Below, piece after piece: positions 21,346 to 31,206 of a stretch of 64,000 nucleotides of DNA. The translations under genes were made by a program, and so were the position numbers. The stretch comes from Bryoerythrophyllum caledonicum (taxonomy: Eukaryota; Streptophyta; Bryopsida; Pottiales; Pottiaceae): NCBI GenBank assembly GCA_963971425.1, contig OZ020523.1, positions 11,466,867-11,530,866 of the forward strand, given 5' to 3'. Position 1 is the stretch's first letter; each line of letters begins with the position of its first letter. The notes beneath the pieces were generated by a model that worked only from the letters and a program-made list of their open reading frames with translations, did no database searches and was not told where the DNA came from.

Positions 21346-21355
21346 TGAGCTCTCA
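21341..21355. repeat. 3' target site duplication of the LINE
   Basis: AAGTATGAGCTCTCA, identical to 14071-14085. Confidence 0.9.
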
Positions 21356-21510
21356 CTTTCTTCAACACTTACAACTTAAAGAAATCTCACTAAATATTGC
21401 AATTTTTTACACAATACTTAGTGCTAGGAATACCCACTCCTTCTCTATTCTCTCTCCATTATTCCACAAACTCCAATGCAAAAATGGTAAGAAAATAAGA
21501 TAAACATGAG

Positions 21511-22697
21511 AGAATCTTTGTCAAGTGAGAAAGTAGCAAATCACTAACGTAGTAAAGTGTCTCGCACTCCACAAGAGGATAATCAACAAGTGTGAGCGGA
21601 AATAGAGGATGCGGAGCCTTTACTATTAATGATAAACCATCACTTATAAGCAAAAAAACTCACTATCACTCTCTAACCCCTAAAGGACCAAGGCAATTTT
21701 TCCTCAAAAACACTCCAAAACTGCCATTTTCAGCGCATTCAACACGAAATGATACAAAATCATTTTTTTGAAAATTTAACCGTAGGATCTTGTACTAAAC
21801 TTGTATGAGAGTGTGTGGTGAAATTTTTGGTAAGTTTGACCGCACGGATTGAAAGATATTAGCCCTTGAAGTGCGACATAATCTCTTTTTCAGGTCATAC
21901 TATACACCTTCAACAAACTTCGGCCACCTTCTATGGCAACTTTTTGCACTACGGGCCGTGATTTTATTGTCTTAACTTGAAAAGGATCATGTTAGGCACA
22001 TGTGCACCAAATTTTAGAAGTAGAAGAGGTGTAAAAGATGTCCTAAAAAATCTTGTAATGCAACTATGTGCCAAGAATCAACAATACACTTTATATTTTG
22101 CATATACCATATCCTTCTCAAATATTTGAAATTCACAAATCCGTACGGTAGATGCAAAGATCTCAATTTCCTTTCCAAGAGGAAATTTTCTTTCTTTTAA
22201 ATGGACAAAAACTCAAATTTCTATTGAATTTAGAAGTTATTAAAGTTTGGTGCCAGTATTTGTGATATGTCACACTAAACTGCTGCACTTTTTGTATATG
22301 TAAGTGAAAATAAATTGTAACTTTTGAACCGTAAGTCGGAATTCTACGAAATTAGTGTCTACGCAAAGCTAATCAAAAGTCGGCAATTCAATAAAAAATC
22401 TCAGAAAATAATGCCTAGAATTGAGAACGTGGTACCTTACCCAAACTCAAAACGTCCCCCGAGGGGACATCGGTCCTTTAGGGGCTAAACTCACTCACAA
22501 AGCTTGACTTCACAAAGACATTTAGTCAAGCGCGTACGTGCCGCTATACGCACACTCAAAATCCTAACAAATGAAATACATCCGTTGGATGGATGTGGTG
22601 TGGTGGATGTACATTACGAACAAACGTAGATTTGAACTAGCTAATCTACGCTAAGACTATGCAATGTGGTGCAATCCTCGATGCCACATCCCGTGAC
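21511..22697. repeat. Repeat family W, copy a (interrupted by an 808 bp transposon)
   Basis: Matches 26735-27081 and 51865-52236. Shared phrases, in order: AATCAACAAGTG, GGAGCCTTTACTA, TCACTTA, CACAAAGCTTGACTT, GCTATACGCACAC, AATCTACRCTAA and CCCGTGACA. The outer part corresponds to 21511-21676 and 22485-22697; the middle is the inverted-repeat element below. An LTR-like repeat is likely (ends CGTGACA). Upstream parts of the same repeat lie left of the LINE. Confidence 0.6.
21677..22484. mobile_element. 808 bp non-autonomous DNA transposon (MITE-like) with 13 bp inverted ends
   Basis: Begins CCCCTAAAGGACC and ends with its exact complement GGTCCTTTAGGGG, flanked by the direct repeat CTAA (21673-21676, 22485-22488). 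Two related W copies (26.7-27.1 kb, 51.9-52.2 kb) lack it at the corresponding point and so act as empty sites. No coding capacity. The 3-4 bp target duplication (TAA or CTAA) would suit a Harbinger- or CACTA-like mover, but the inverted ends do not match any family that I can name. Confidence 0.8.
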
Positions 22698-23853
22698 ATA
22701 TGGAAGTTTGTAGGTTGATCCCTCTCAATAGCAAAATGTGGAATATCCAAGGGTTTTATTCAAAAACAAGTGTAGATCCTCGTTGTCTACGCTAGGGCAA
22801 CGACAATTCATTAAGACCATGTCCCATTGCAATACTTTACCCAAGGCAAGATCCTATCCTAGCACAATACCATATCTAGGCCTGATACCTTGTCTCAAAG
22901 CCATACCTTGTATAAGCATTATATCCTATTCCAAACCCATATCTTATACAAGTATTATACCATGTCTCAACGCAATACCATGCCCCAATCTAATACGTGG
23001 GCAGTGGGACATAGCATCACACCTAGGTTTGAGCTTCACAAGACATCCTATGTTTATTTATTATAAAGATGGAAATTCAAAGAATTATTAAGTATTCAAC
23101 AAAAATTTGAAACTTGATTCTTTTAGTATGGAGCTATCATTTATTTTTAAGTATTCATTTAGAAATGAATAATATGTCGTGGTACTACAATAATTATAAA
23201 TAGTACTATGAGTAAATATAAATTGTTCTACGTAGAAAGTTACATTTGATTAAAGCTAAAAAGAATAATTTTAATATTAGAGAATGCAACAATGATTGAA
23301 TTGAAATCCAACAAGAAATAGAATCTACAAAATAAATGCGTATTAAAAGTTATGGCTCTCTTTCCTTTGTAAAATTATATGATATTATATAAAAAGGAAA
23401 GTGTTCACTATAATATCTCAGGAGAAGTCAAAAATTTATTGTACCCGACTTTAAATGCTATAACATTATAATGTATTTCAATTAAAATCCTATAATTAGA
23501 TTTGAGTTGTTTTTTGGAATAAAGGAAAAAAAACGTAGTTGAATTTATGTCATTATGTTTTATATTGCATTTTTTGCACTAAGAATAATAAATTTTGGAT
23601 GTATTATATGAGCCAATGTCAAGGACAAGACATAGCTTGAAACCTTGACTATTAAAGAAAATTTAAGTGATGTTTTCATATCATACTCAGCCAAAATGAA
23701 AATTTTACTGAATTTCTTTCTTGTAAAATTACATAAAATTCTTATAAATACATTTGAGACCATATAGACCAAAAATCATTGAACAAAATCTATTGTAAAA
23801 CCACAAAAACTTTAAATTTCAACATTACTAATTAAGATTTTTTAGTTATGTAG
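22698..23853 (+). other. AT-rich intron end upstream of the first visible dynein exon
   Basis: Apart from the minisatellite I see no exon or element here. The acceptor is TTATGTAG at 23846-23853. No earlier dynein exon is visible back to position 1, so the intron is at least 23.8 kb if the locus is correctly assembled. Confidence 0.6.
22815..22995. repeat. Degenerate minisatellite, period about 18-21 bp
   Basis: Repeated (A/C)ATACC(A/T)TGTCTCAA-like units, about nine copies in 180 bases. The open frame across it (IPC.. repeats in translation) is a by-product of the repeats. Confidence 0.7.
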
Positions 23854-23977
23854 GTATGAAATGGGTCTCATGAAACTTGAACAATCTGCTAATGACATCA
23901 ATGCAATGTCAATTGAACTTGAAGCCCTTCAACCAACGCTACAAAAGGCATCAGATGAAGTCATGGAACTTTTCAAG
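23854..23977 (+). CDS. Dynein heavy chain exon 1 (visible): stalk coiled coil 1
   Basis: Acceptor TAG at 23851-23853; one base completes a codon, then YEMGLMKLEQSANDINAMS and ELEALQPTLQKASDEVMELFK. The ELEALQP motif is the conserved start of stalk coiled coil 1. The donor is unusual (AAG/GTTCAC). Ends on a full codon. Confidence 0.9.
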
Positions 23978-24495
23978 GTTCACTCTCTTTTATCTTCTAC
24001 AAAAAATATCTAAAAATCACATAATTCAACTTGAATGGATGTAAAAGACTATTTCTTAATTTGTATCAATCAAGATATAAAAATGTATCATCATTATTCT
24101 TTTTCATGTTAGGATTTTTACACTTTATCTCAAAATACAAGTACACAAAGATTGACATTTTAGTTTTCATTTTTTTAAACCAATGAATAAGATATTATCA
24201 TAATTCAAGTAGATGATTTTAAGGTTGAAATTACCAAACAATCTATCATCTTATAGAATGATTTTGCTCTATGATAATTGGATGGTATTCAAAATTAAAA
24301 TCATATAGAAAAGCATAAGATTTCTAAATTTATATATATGATCTATTATTGAATTTATATTGAAAATATTTCAGAAAATTATATAATCTGAAATGAAACT
24401 TTTAATACTAATACATTATTTTATGTTAAAATGAATTGTTGTGGTTAATTTTGATTTTTCATTATAGTGACATCATGATATTATTTCATAACTAG
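23978..24495 (+). other. Intron 1, AT-rich
   Basis: 518 bp, strongly AT-rich, no element or frame seen. Acceptor AACTAG. Confidence 0.7.
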
Positions 24496-24654
24496 GTAAT
24501 TAATAGAGAAACTACAGAGGCTAATAAAGTCAAAGCAATTGTTTTAGTTGAAGAAGCAGCTGCAAATGTAAAAGCAGAGGCAGCAAATATAATTAAACAA
24601 GATACAGAAGCAGAACTAGCTCTTGTTATGCCTATTTTGGAAGCTGCCCTTAAA
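24496..24654 (+). CDS. Dynein heavy chain exon 2: stalk coiled coil 1
   Basis: 53 codons from VINRETTEANK to LVMPILEAALK. The alanine/lysine/glutamate-rich helix with EEAAANVKAEAANIIKQD and the LPILEAA-like end are the standard second half of coiled coil 1. Donor GTAAAA; reading through it would stop after three residues, which fixes the exon end. Confidence 0.92.
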
Positions 24655-24814
24655 GTAAAAAAATAATTTTCATATGTTATTCTTTCTTCTATTTAATAAT
24701 AAATGGAAAAATATGTGTTCTATCTTTACAAAATTTATTTTGCAATACATATATATATAGATAAAATTTATAGCCTATAAAGAAAATTAAACTAAAGTAT
24801 TTGAATCTATACAG

Positions 24815-24961
24815 GCATTGGATACACTTACAAAAAATGATATTTCAGAACTTAAGGGAATGAAAAGTCCTCCAGCTGGTGTTAAGCTTGTAATGGAAGC
24901 TGTATGTATTATGAAAAGTATCAAACCAACCCGGATGAAAGATCCTGCAGGCTCAGGAAAG
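24815..24961 (+). CDS. Dynein heavy chain exon 3: entry to the microtubule-binding domain
   Basis: 49 codons, ALDTLTKNDISELKGMKSPP to DPAGSGK. The ALDTL..DI.E.K.MK.PP..VK.VMEAVCI block is the conserved junction of coiled coil 1 and the microtubule-binding domain. Acceptor TACAG, donor AAG/GTAATT. Confidence 0.93.
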
Positions 24962-25204
24962 GTAATTAATGGAGAAACCTTAAATCCTAGAATCCAAATT
25001 CTATACCGTTAAATCTTGAAAGCTAAATCCAAAACCTAAATATGACATAGAATACATTATATACAATAAGATTCAATATATTTCAAAATCACATTGAAAT
25101 TATTAAAGTATGATACACTATATAAAATTACTATTATTAGATCAAATAATAATCATTATAATAAAAATGATTGAAATTCATATTTGAACATTATACAAAA
25201 ATAG

Positions 25205-25323
25205 ATGATTGAAGATTATTGGGAGAGTAGCAAAAAAATGCTTACAGACAATGATTTCTTAAAAAGTTTAAGAGAATATGATAAAGATAACATATCTCCT
25301 GATATTATACTGATGATTCGACC
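25205..25323 (+). CDS. Dynein heavy chain exon 4: microtubule-binding domain
   Basis: MIEDYWESSKKMLTDNDFLK, then REYDKDNISPDIILMIR and two bases of the next codon. The K.L.D..FL.SL..YDKDNI.P.I motif is typical of the microtubule-binding domain. Strong donor GTAAGTA. Confidence 0.92.
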
Positions 25324-26219
25324 GTAAGTAGCATATATAATTTTTTACATTATATTTTTGAGCTATAAATTTTTGAGTAATACAAATAAATAATCAATTA
25401 ATTTCCGTTTCACAAAGAACTTATATCTATTTTTCATCCCAAATTCATATTATTGACATTGACATAAAGGGGGACTTTTCTCTTCTTTGTTTATGTTGAC
25501 CTTATGACATATTGTGAAATATTCCTTGATTTTGATGATATTCTGTAATAAAAGTTTCAAGAGCCAATTATTCTCAAAAGCAACCATTCTTTTATGCTTT
25601 AAACCACAGAAACAACTCCTCAATATAGCTACTAAGGTATTTATTAGTTTTTAAAAATAGAATTTTACCATCATATGGTTTGAAAGATTATATCAAAGAA
25701 TTGTTTTTGAAACCATGCTTTATGTTGTCATATGGCTCTAGTTCCTTGTGGATTGATTTTCTTACATTATTTCAGTTATATATCTTCTATCATATAAAAA
25801 AGATACATTATTTAATGATATTTCACTAATTAGTAGAAGAACCATAGTGTTTTTGTATAGAATGTGGAAGGGTAAAAAATAATCTTTTACCTTATTTGTG
25901 ATGGATAAGAAATAATTACTTCTTTCTTAATTTGGATTATTTTACCATAGAAAAGATGAATTTTGAAAATCTTACGGGGTATTGAATTGATTAATTGTGT
26001 ATCAAATTCTTAAAGGTAGTAAATTGGTGTGATACAAGAATTTGTTTTTCCGTTTCAATATATTTTATGATATTAAAAAAATAATGAATAAGAACCATAT
26101 TAATATTTTACTTGATGAATTGTCTATCAATTATGGTTAATTATTGAAAAAATATATAATTAAACTATAAATAATAGGTTCCATATATTTTATTTATTGA
26201 AAGAACTAAATGATAATAG
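25324..26219 (+). other. Intron 4, AT-rich
   Basis: 896 bp, AT-rich, no element recognised. Two candidate acceptors occur, at 26177 and 26219; the latter is preferred (see exon 5). Confidence 0.6.
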
Positions 26220-26427
26220 GTACTTGGCTAATCCTAATTTTGCACCTGAACTTATCAAAAAAATATCAAAAGCAGCTTATGGTTTATGTTGTTGGATTGG
26301 AGCTATGGAATCATACGACACAGCAATTAAAGTTGTTGCTCCAAAGGTTATTGCTTTAAAAGCTGCAGAGGCTGAATATAATGATGTTATGGCTCAATTA
26401 GCACTCAAGCAAGCAGATTTGAAAGTG
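26220..26427 (+). CDS. Dynein heavy chain exon 5: microtubule-binding domain end and coiled coil 2
   Basis: One base completes a proline codon, then YLANPNFAPELIKKISKAAY, GLCCWIGAMESYDTAIKVVA and the start of coiled coil 2 (ALKAAEAEYNDVMAQLALKQ). The acceptor at 26219 is chosen because it gives IRPYLANPNF, matching the family spacing; the acceptor at 26177 would add 14 residues. The donor GTATGAG opens the 26 kb intron. Confidence 0.88.
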
Positions 26428-26621
26428 GTATGAGTCTAAATATTTTAGAAATTTTACCACAATATGTATATGCATTCAAAATATAATTTACTTAAATACT
26501 ATCGAATATTTTTTTATCAAAACACCTAAAAAATCATTTAATCTATTATTTGATTAAATGAAGCATCAAACCTATCATCATACCAAATTGATACATTTCT
26601 AAAGACTTTTAGAAAACGAAT

Positions 26622-27081
26622 TGTTGTGTAAAGAAAGATCGATAACCACAAACGATCAAGAGTCCGAATCAACATCAAATAAACAAAAAAATATACTCTA
26701 AAACAAGTATACGTAGTACACCCTCAAGGAATAACTAGCAAATCACAAGAGTAGTCAAGCGTCCGCACTCCACAAAGCGAGAATCAACAAGTGCAAGCAG
26801 TATAAAAGAATGCAGAGCCTTTACTAATGATAAACAATCACTTACAAGCAAAGGTAATCACTAAACACTCTCTAACTAACTCACAAAGCTTGACTTGACA
26901 AAGTCGTCAAGTCAAGGACGTGTGCAGCGCTATACGCACACACAGGTCTAAGTGGATGGAAATCATCCATGGATGACTACACTGCGCCGCTCTATGTTCC
27001 TAAACCCGTAGATTAGTAACAAACTAATCTACACTAATACACTACAATGCAGAGAGGCCCTCAACGCCACGTCCCGTGACA
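26622..27081. repeat. Repeat family W, copy b (LTR-like, about 460 bp)
   Basis: Begins TGTTGTGTAAAG and ends CCCGTGACA. A 115 bp opening segment (to 26734) is followed by the core shared with 21511-22697 and 51865-52236. The opening segment recurs directly after this copy at 27085-27200. Confidence 0.6.
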
Positions 27082-27084
27082 ACT

Positions 27085-27200
27085 ATTGTGTAAAAAAAGA
27101 TCGATAACGACAACAAATCGAAAGTTCTAACCAACATCAAACAAACAAAAAACATACACTAAAATAAGTATACGTAGTACACCCTTAAGTGCCCCCTAGC
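27085..27200. repeat. Second copy of the W opening segment
   Basis: TGTGTAAAAAAAGATCGATA ... AAGTATACGTAGTACACCCT matches 26625-26734. Reads as the start of a further W repeat that is then cut off. Confidence 0.55.
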
Positions 27201-27530
27201 GGATAAAGGGACCTATCTAGCTAAGATCAAGTAGCACTAACAAGACTAAACGCCATAGTGATGTCGCTGCAACAACTGTACGTATCGAGTCGAAGATGTC
27301 ATTTGTCGCCGAATCAATAAGCATATGAAGAAGTAACAAAGAGAAGATAGGTCGGGTGCAATGTGAGCCCCATCTTTAATCGCCTTTAGAATATTTGTTG
27401 CCAAGCCCTTCGTCAATCTTCACGTTGCCCATCCCTTAATCAAACCCAAGAACTCCAACTCAATAGCAATACACCACATAGTGACAAGTCCATAAGGAAT
27501 TCAAGCTGTTTCATCGGGTAAAACGTGGCT
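27200..27530. other. Unclassified stretch with a family X-like motif
   Basis: No supported gene. At about 27355-27386 it has GTGCAATGTGAGCCCCAT plus TAATCGC, the same motif that occurs in the X terminal regions near 39177, 44005 and 48570. Confidence 0.4.
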
Positions 27531-27830
27531 TGAAGACCTTCGACAACGAGGGCAAGTCCAATCCCCGGAGAGTAGAGTAGAAAGAGGCGGCCTCAAGCAA
27601 GCCATATGCCAACCACGCTAGCAATGATCACAAAGCAACATGGTGGTCGCGCCCTTCTTCTCACCACAGACAAAACACAGAAGACCGTCTGGCACAACGA
27701 CCAATTCCGGATGAACGGAGTCATCAATGGATAAATGAAATGGAACACAATTCTGGGAGTGTTCCGGACACTTCCTGCCATCTTTGCCTTCCAGGCTCCA
27801 ACAACAAGATGCCACTGGATAAGACATCCA
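27530..27830 (-). pseudogene. PHD-finger relic (C4HC3 zinc finger)
   Basis: The minus strand shows LLCFVCGEKKGATTMLLCDH followed by GWHMACLRPPL and GDWTCPRCR, the ordered CxxC...CxxC...HxxC...CxxC pattern of a PHD finger, a chromatin-reader module. About 27565-27690 holds the finger; upstream (to about 27830) the frame reads CPEHSQNCVPFHLSIDDSVH. The frame is not intact. It may be a fragment captured from a host chromatin gene or part of a retroelement polyprotein, since some retroelements carry chromatin-binding modules. The context (between a W repeat and a copia LTR) does not decide. Confidence 0.6.
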
Positions 27831-27847
27831 TCAGGCAAAGAATAGTC

Positions 27848-28236
27848 ATTGATGTTAAAAGAAGTAGAGAGATGGTTGCACAAACAAGCAAAAGATACAC
27901 AAGGTAGTACAAACAATGCTTGGAGTGAGATATTGCCTTCTTTCAAAGTTCCTTACTTATACTACCACTTAGTGGCGTCTAAAGTATCTTGCAAATGGCT
28001 TCTCAAGCAACTTGCAAGTCCCACTATGCCAACTCATGGCCACCTATTTGTCCTTGCTTATCCCATGCAAAATATGTGGGTTGGTCCTACCTCATTGACC
28101 TTGCGCCATACATGTACCTTTCAATTTCCTTTCACCTCTTTTCCTTTTCTCCCCATTTATTTTTTCCTCTAAATCTACCTCAATAACTATTTACAATGTT
28201 GTAAAAACTACAAGCAACTCTTAACTCTGATACTCT
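27848..28236 (-). repeat. 3' LTR of the minus-strand copia
   Basis: About 390 bp. In reverse sense it aligns with the 265 bp LTRs of the plus-strand copia (shared GAGGTAGATTTAGA, CTTTGAAAGAAGG-like, ATCTCACTCCAAGCAT and ATCTCTCTACTTCTTTTAA blocks), with an extra stretch in the middle. Boundaries approximate. Confidence 0.7.
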
Positions 28237-29113
28237 GACTTTGCAAGTAGTTACCATCTCGCAATTTCATCGCCATAGGTAATATTTTACGTTGCTCTCT
28301 CCCATCTGCCTTCGTCAACATATTCGCCACCATGTCTTCCTTTGGACAATACTTCAAGTTAATCTTGTCGCTCTCCAACTTCTCGCGAATGAAGTGATGT
28401 TGTACATCAATGTGCTTTGTACGTGAGTGGTGTGTAGGGTTCTATGCAAGGGCTATGCACCCTTGATTGTCACACATGATGGTCGTTGCTCCTTCTTGTA
28501 CAAATCCCACATCCGCCAAGAGCTTGCAAAGCTAAATGGACTCTTTCGTACTTTGGCTAGTTGCCATGTACTCCGCCTTCATTGTGGACAAGGCAATGGT
28601 GGGTTGCCTATTGCAATTCTAAGAATTGACAGCATCTCCAACAAAGAATACATATCCCGTTGTTGAACAACGCTTGATCGCATCTCCAGCCCAATCCGCA
28701 TCACAATATCCCTTCAAAGCAATGTCCTAACCACCAAGCTACAATTTGTAGTCCTTCGTACCTTGCAAGTACCACATGATGCGCTTCACCGCACTCCAAT
28801 GAGATAGACAAGTCCTAGACATGAATTGGCTTACCATGCTCACCGCTAAAACAAGTTCAGCCCGTGTGGCCACCATGGCATACATCAATGACGAAACTTC
28901 ACTCTTGTACAACACGCCTTTCATTTCACCTTAAATGGCTTGAAACTCTTCCTCAAAGATCTTCAACAACTTGACATTTGTATTAAGTGGTGTATTCATG
29001 GCTTGAACTCTCCAATGTTGAAGCGCTTGAACACCTCCTCCATGTACTTCTTTTGGCTCATGGTACTGGTGCATACTTTGCGGTCCCTTCCTGTAATCGT
29101 AAAATTCTACACT

Positions 29114-30434
29114 CGCAAAACACCTAAGACTCACACAAGTCTCCATTTGATTCTAAATTCTTCCTGGGATGGTCTAACGTCTAGTGTTTAGGTAATTTAA
29201 TCTAATTATCTCATAAAAAGTGTCTTCTATAATAATACTTAAAGCTATAATGCATTCTTTTACAGGTTCTGGGTTAAACAATCTACACTCTTTAAGGATT
29301 GGGAACTCTCAATGTTAATCCAAGAAGTGATTGCTACAAAGAGCCTTGCTCTTTGTCTTTCTTGTGTGTGTGCCCAACCTCTAACAAAGCCTTGCTAGGC
29401 TAATGGAAGCTTGTCCATTGTTATGGCTCATTGCTTTTGTTTATTTATTATTTGGTTGTTTATCAATTCATCACTTACTTCAAGCAACTAATGCTCCTTC
29501 TTCAATCACGTACGTCCATGACTAAACTCTTATGCTCCAAGTAGCTCATCAAATCACACACATTAACTTAAACAATTCCATTTGTTATAAATAAATTAAA
29601 AATAATTCTCTTTGAATTCTATATTCTAACACATTCATATTCAATCAAATTTATTCCCTTTAATTAAATTTATCATTTAATACTCTTAAGCTTAAAGTAA
29701 ATGCATTCTTCTAAAATAACTCTATTATCTTTAATGCAATTAATTCTTTAGGATTTAATCAATTTACTTCCACTAAAAGAATTCTTATCTTATAATTTGA
29801 TTATTGTTATAAGAATTCTTTCTCACAAGTATATTTAATTTTAAAATATATTTTATTTTCTTTTAATGTCCCTTATTCAATAAGTGCATTATTAAATCTT
29901 CTTCAATTGCCTAAGAATTTAAGGTATTACAATCAAATAAATTTCCACTTTCTATATTATTAAGAATCACTTACACAAGTTATGTGTGCAAAGTTTACTT
30001 AATCAATTAGAATCAATACAATTTACACAACACAATATAAATTCATATAAATATTCTTACAACCATTTGCAAGAATTACTAGCTTCAAGCTAGGACTCAC
30101 AATTGCTTCTTCAATGTGGTGAATTCAAAAATGAATTCCTACTCCACTTAAGCTGAATCTATGAAGAGACACTATTTTTTAAAGGGTTTCTTCTTTATCC
30201 ATTACAACCTTTCAAGTTTCTTAAACCCTTTCAACTATTTAAAAGGTATGACAATTATTTTAAGTCTTTTCCTTAAGTCCTTTCATACTAGCATTATTTC
30301 CTTTAAGCTACTTTAATTTTTTCACCTATTTTTAAAGTTTTTCTTAACTTTTGTTATTAACTAATTACTTTTTTAGTTACTTTAACTCTTTTAAGCTATA
30401 AGTTTTAGAAAAAAACTAAAATTGACATTTAGAC
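29114..30434. mobile_element. 1.32 kb AT-rich insertion in the minus-strand copia, 8 bp direct repeats
   Basis: The copia reading breaks off at about 30435 and resumes at about 29113. The octamer TCTACACT lies at both junctions (29106-29113 and 30435-30442), an 8 bp target duplication. The insert is non-coding and AT-rich. An 8 bp duplication is typical of hAT transposons, but I see no clear terminal inverted repeats, so class is open. Confidence 0.65.
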
Positions 30435-30941
30435 TCTACACTTACATATTCCACACCAAGACAATATTTCAACTCGCCAAAATTGGTCATGTCAAACTCT
30501 GCGCCAAGCTTGCCTTTGAGCCTCGTCAACTTGGCCAAAATGCTAGCCAAGATGATCAAGTCATCCACATCGATGAGCACTATCAACAAGTACTTACACG
30601 TTTGTTTTATGTACAATGAGTGATCTGCTTCACTTCTTGTCAACATTTTTTGATGAAAAATGAGTTGATCCATTGGTACCAAGCTCTTGGTGATTGCTTG
30701 AGTCCGTACAACGACTTCTTGAGTTTGCACACAAGATACTTAAAGTCCTTCTTCTCAAAACCTTGTGGTTGGCTCATGTAGATGTCCTCTTCCAAATCGT
30801 CATTCAAAAATGCGGTCTTCATATCCATGTGATGGATCTCCAAATCCAATGCGGCTCCAAGCGCAATAATGCACCGAATGGTGTTGAACTTGGCAACGAG
30901 AGCAAAGGTCTCAAGGAAGTCCACTCCTTCAACTTGAGAGT

Positions 30942-31206
30942 TGTTCGAGAATAGAATTTCTTGTTATTATTATGATATCGTAAATATTTGAGGTAGATTT
31001 AGAAGGGAAAATAAAAAGGAGAAAGTGGAGAGAGGTGAAAAGAACTTAAAGGAGTCCCATATGTATTGGCAAATGTTGTTACCAATTGGTACTATAAGTA
31101 AAGGCTTTCAAAAGAAGGCCAAATCTCACTCCAAGCATGGTTTGTAATACCTTATGTGTTTCAATTGCTTGTGCAATCATTTCTCTACTTCTTTTGAACT
31201 TCAATA
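30942..31206 (+). repeat. 5' LTR of the plus-strand copia
   Basis: 265 bp, begins TGTTCGAGA and ends TTCAATA. Preceded by AGAGT. Confidence 0.85.

Noticed and set aside
22738-23091. Plus-strand 117 aa frame rich in IPC/ISY
   Set aside because: Translation of the 18-21 bp minisatellite.
26178-26219. Alternative acceptor that would extend dynein exon 5 by 14 residues
   Set aside because: It is in phase and cannot be excluded, but the shorter exon matches the family spacing IRPYLANPNF better.
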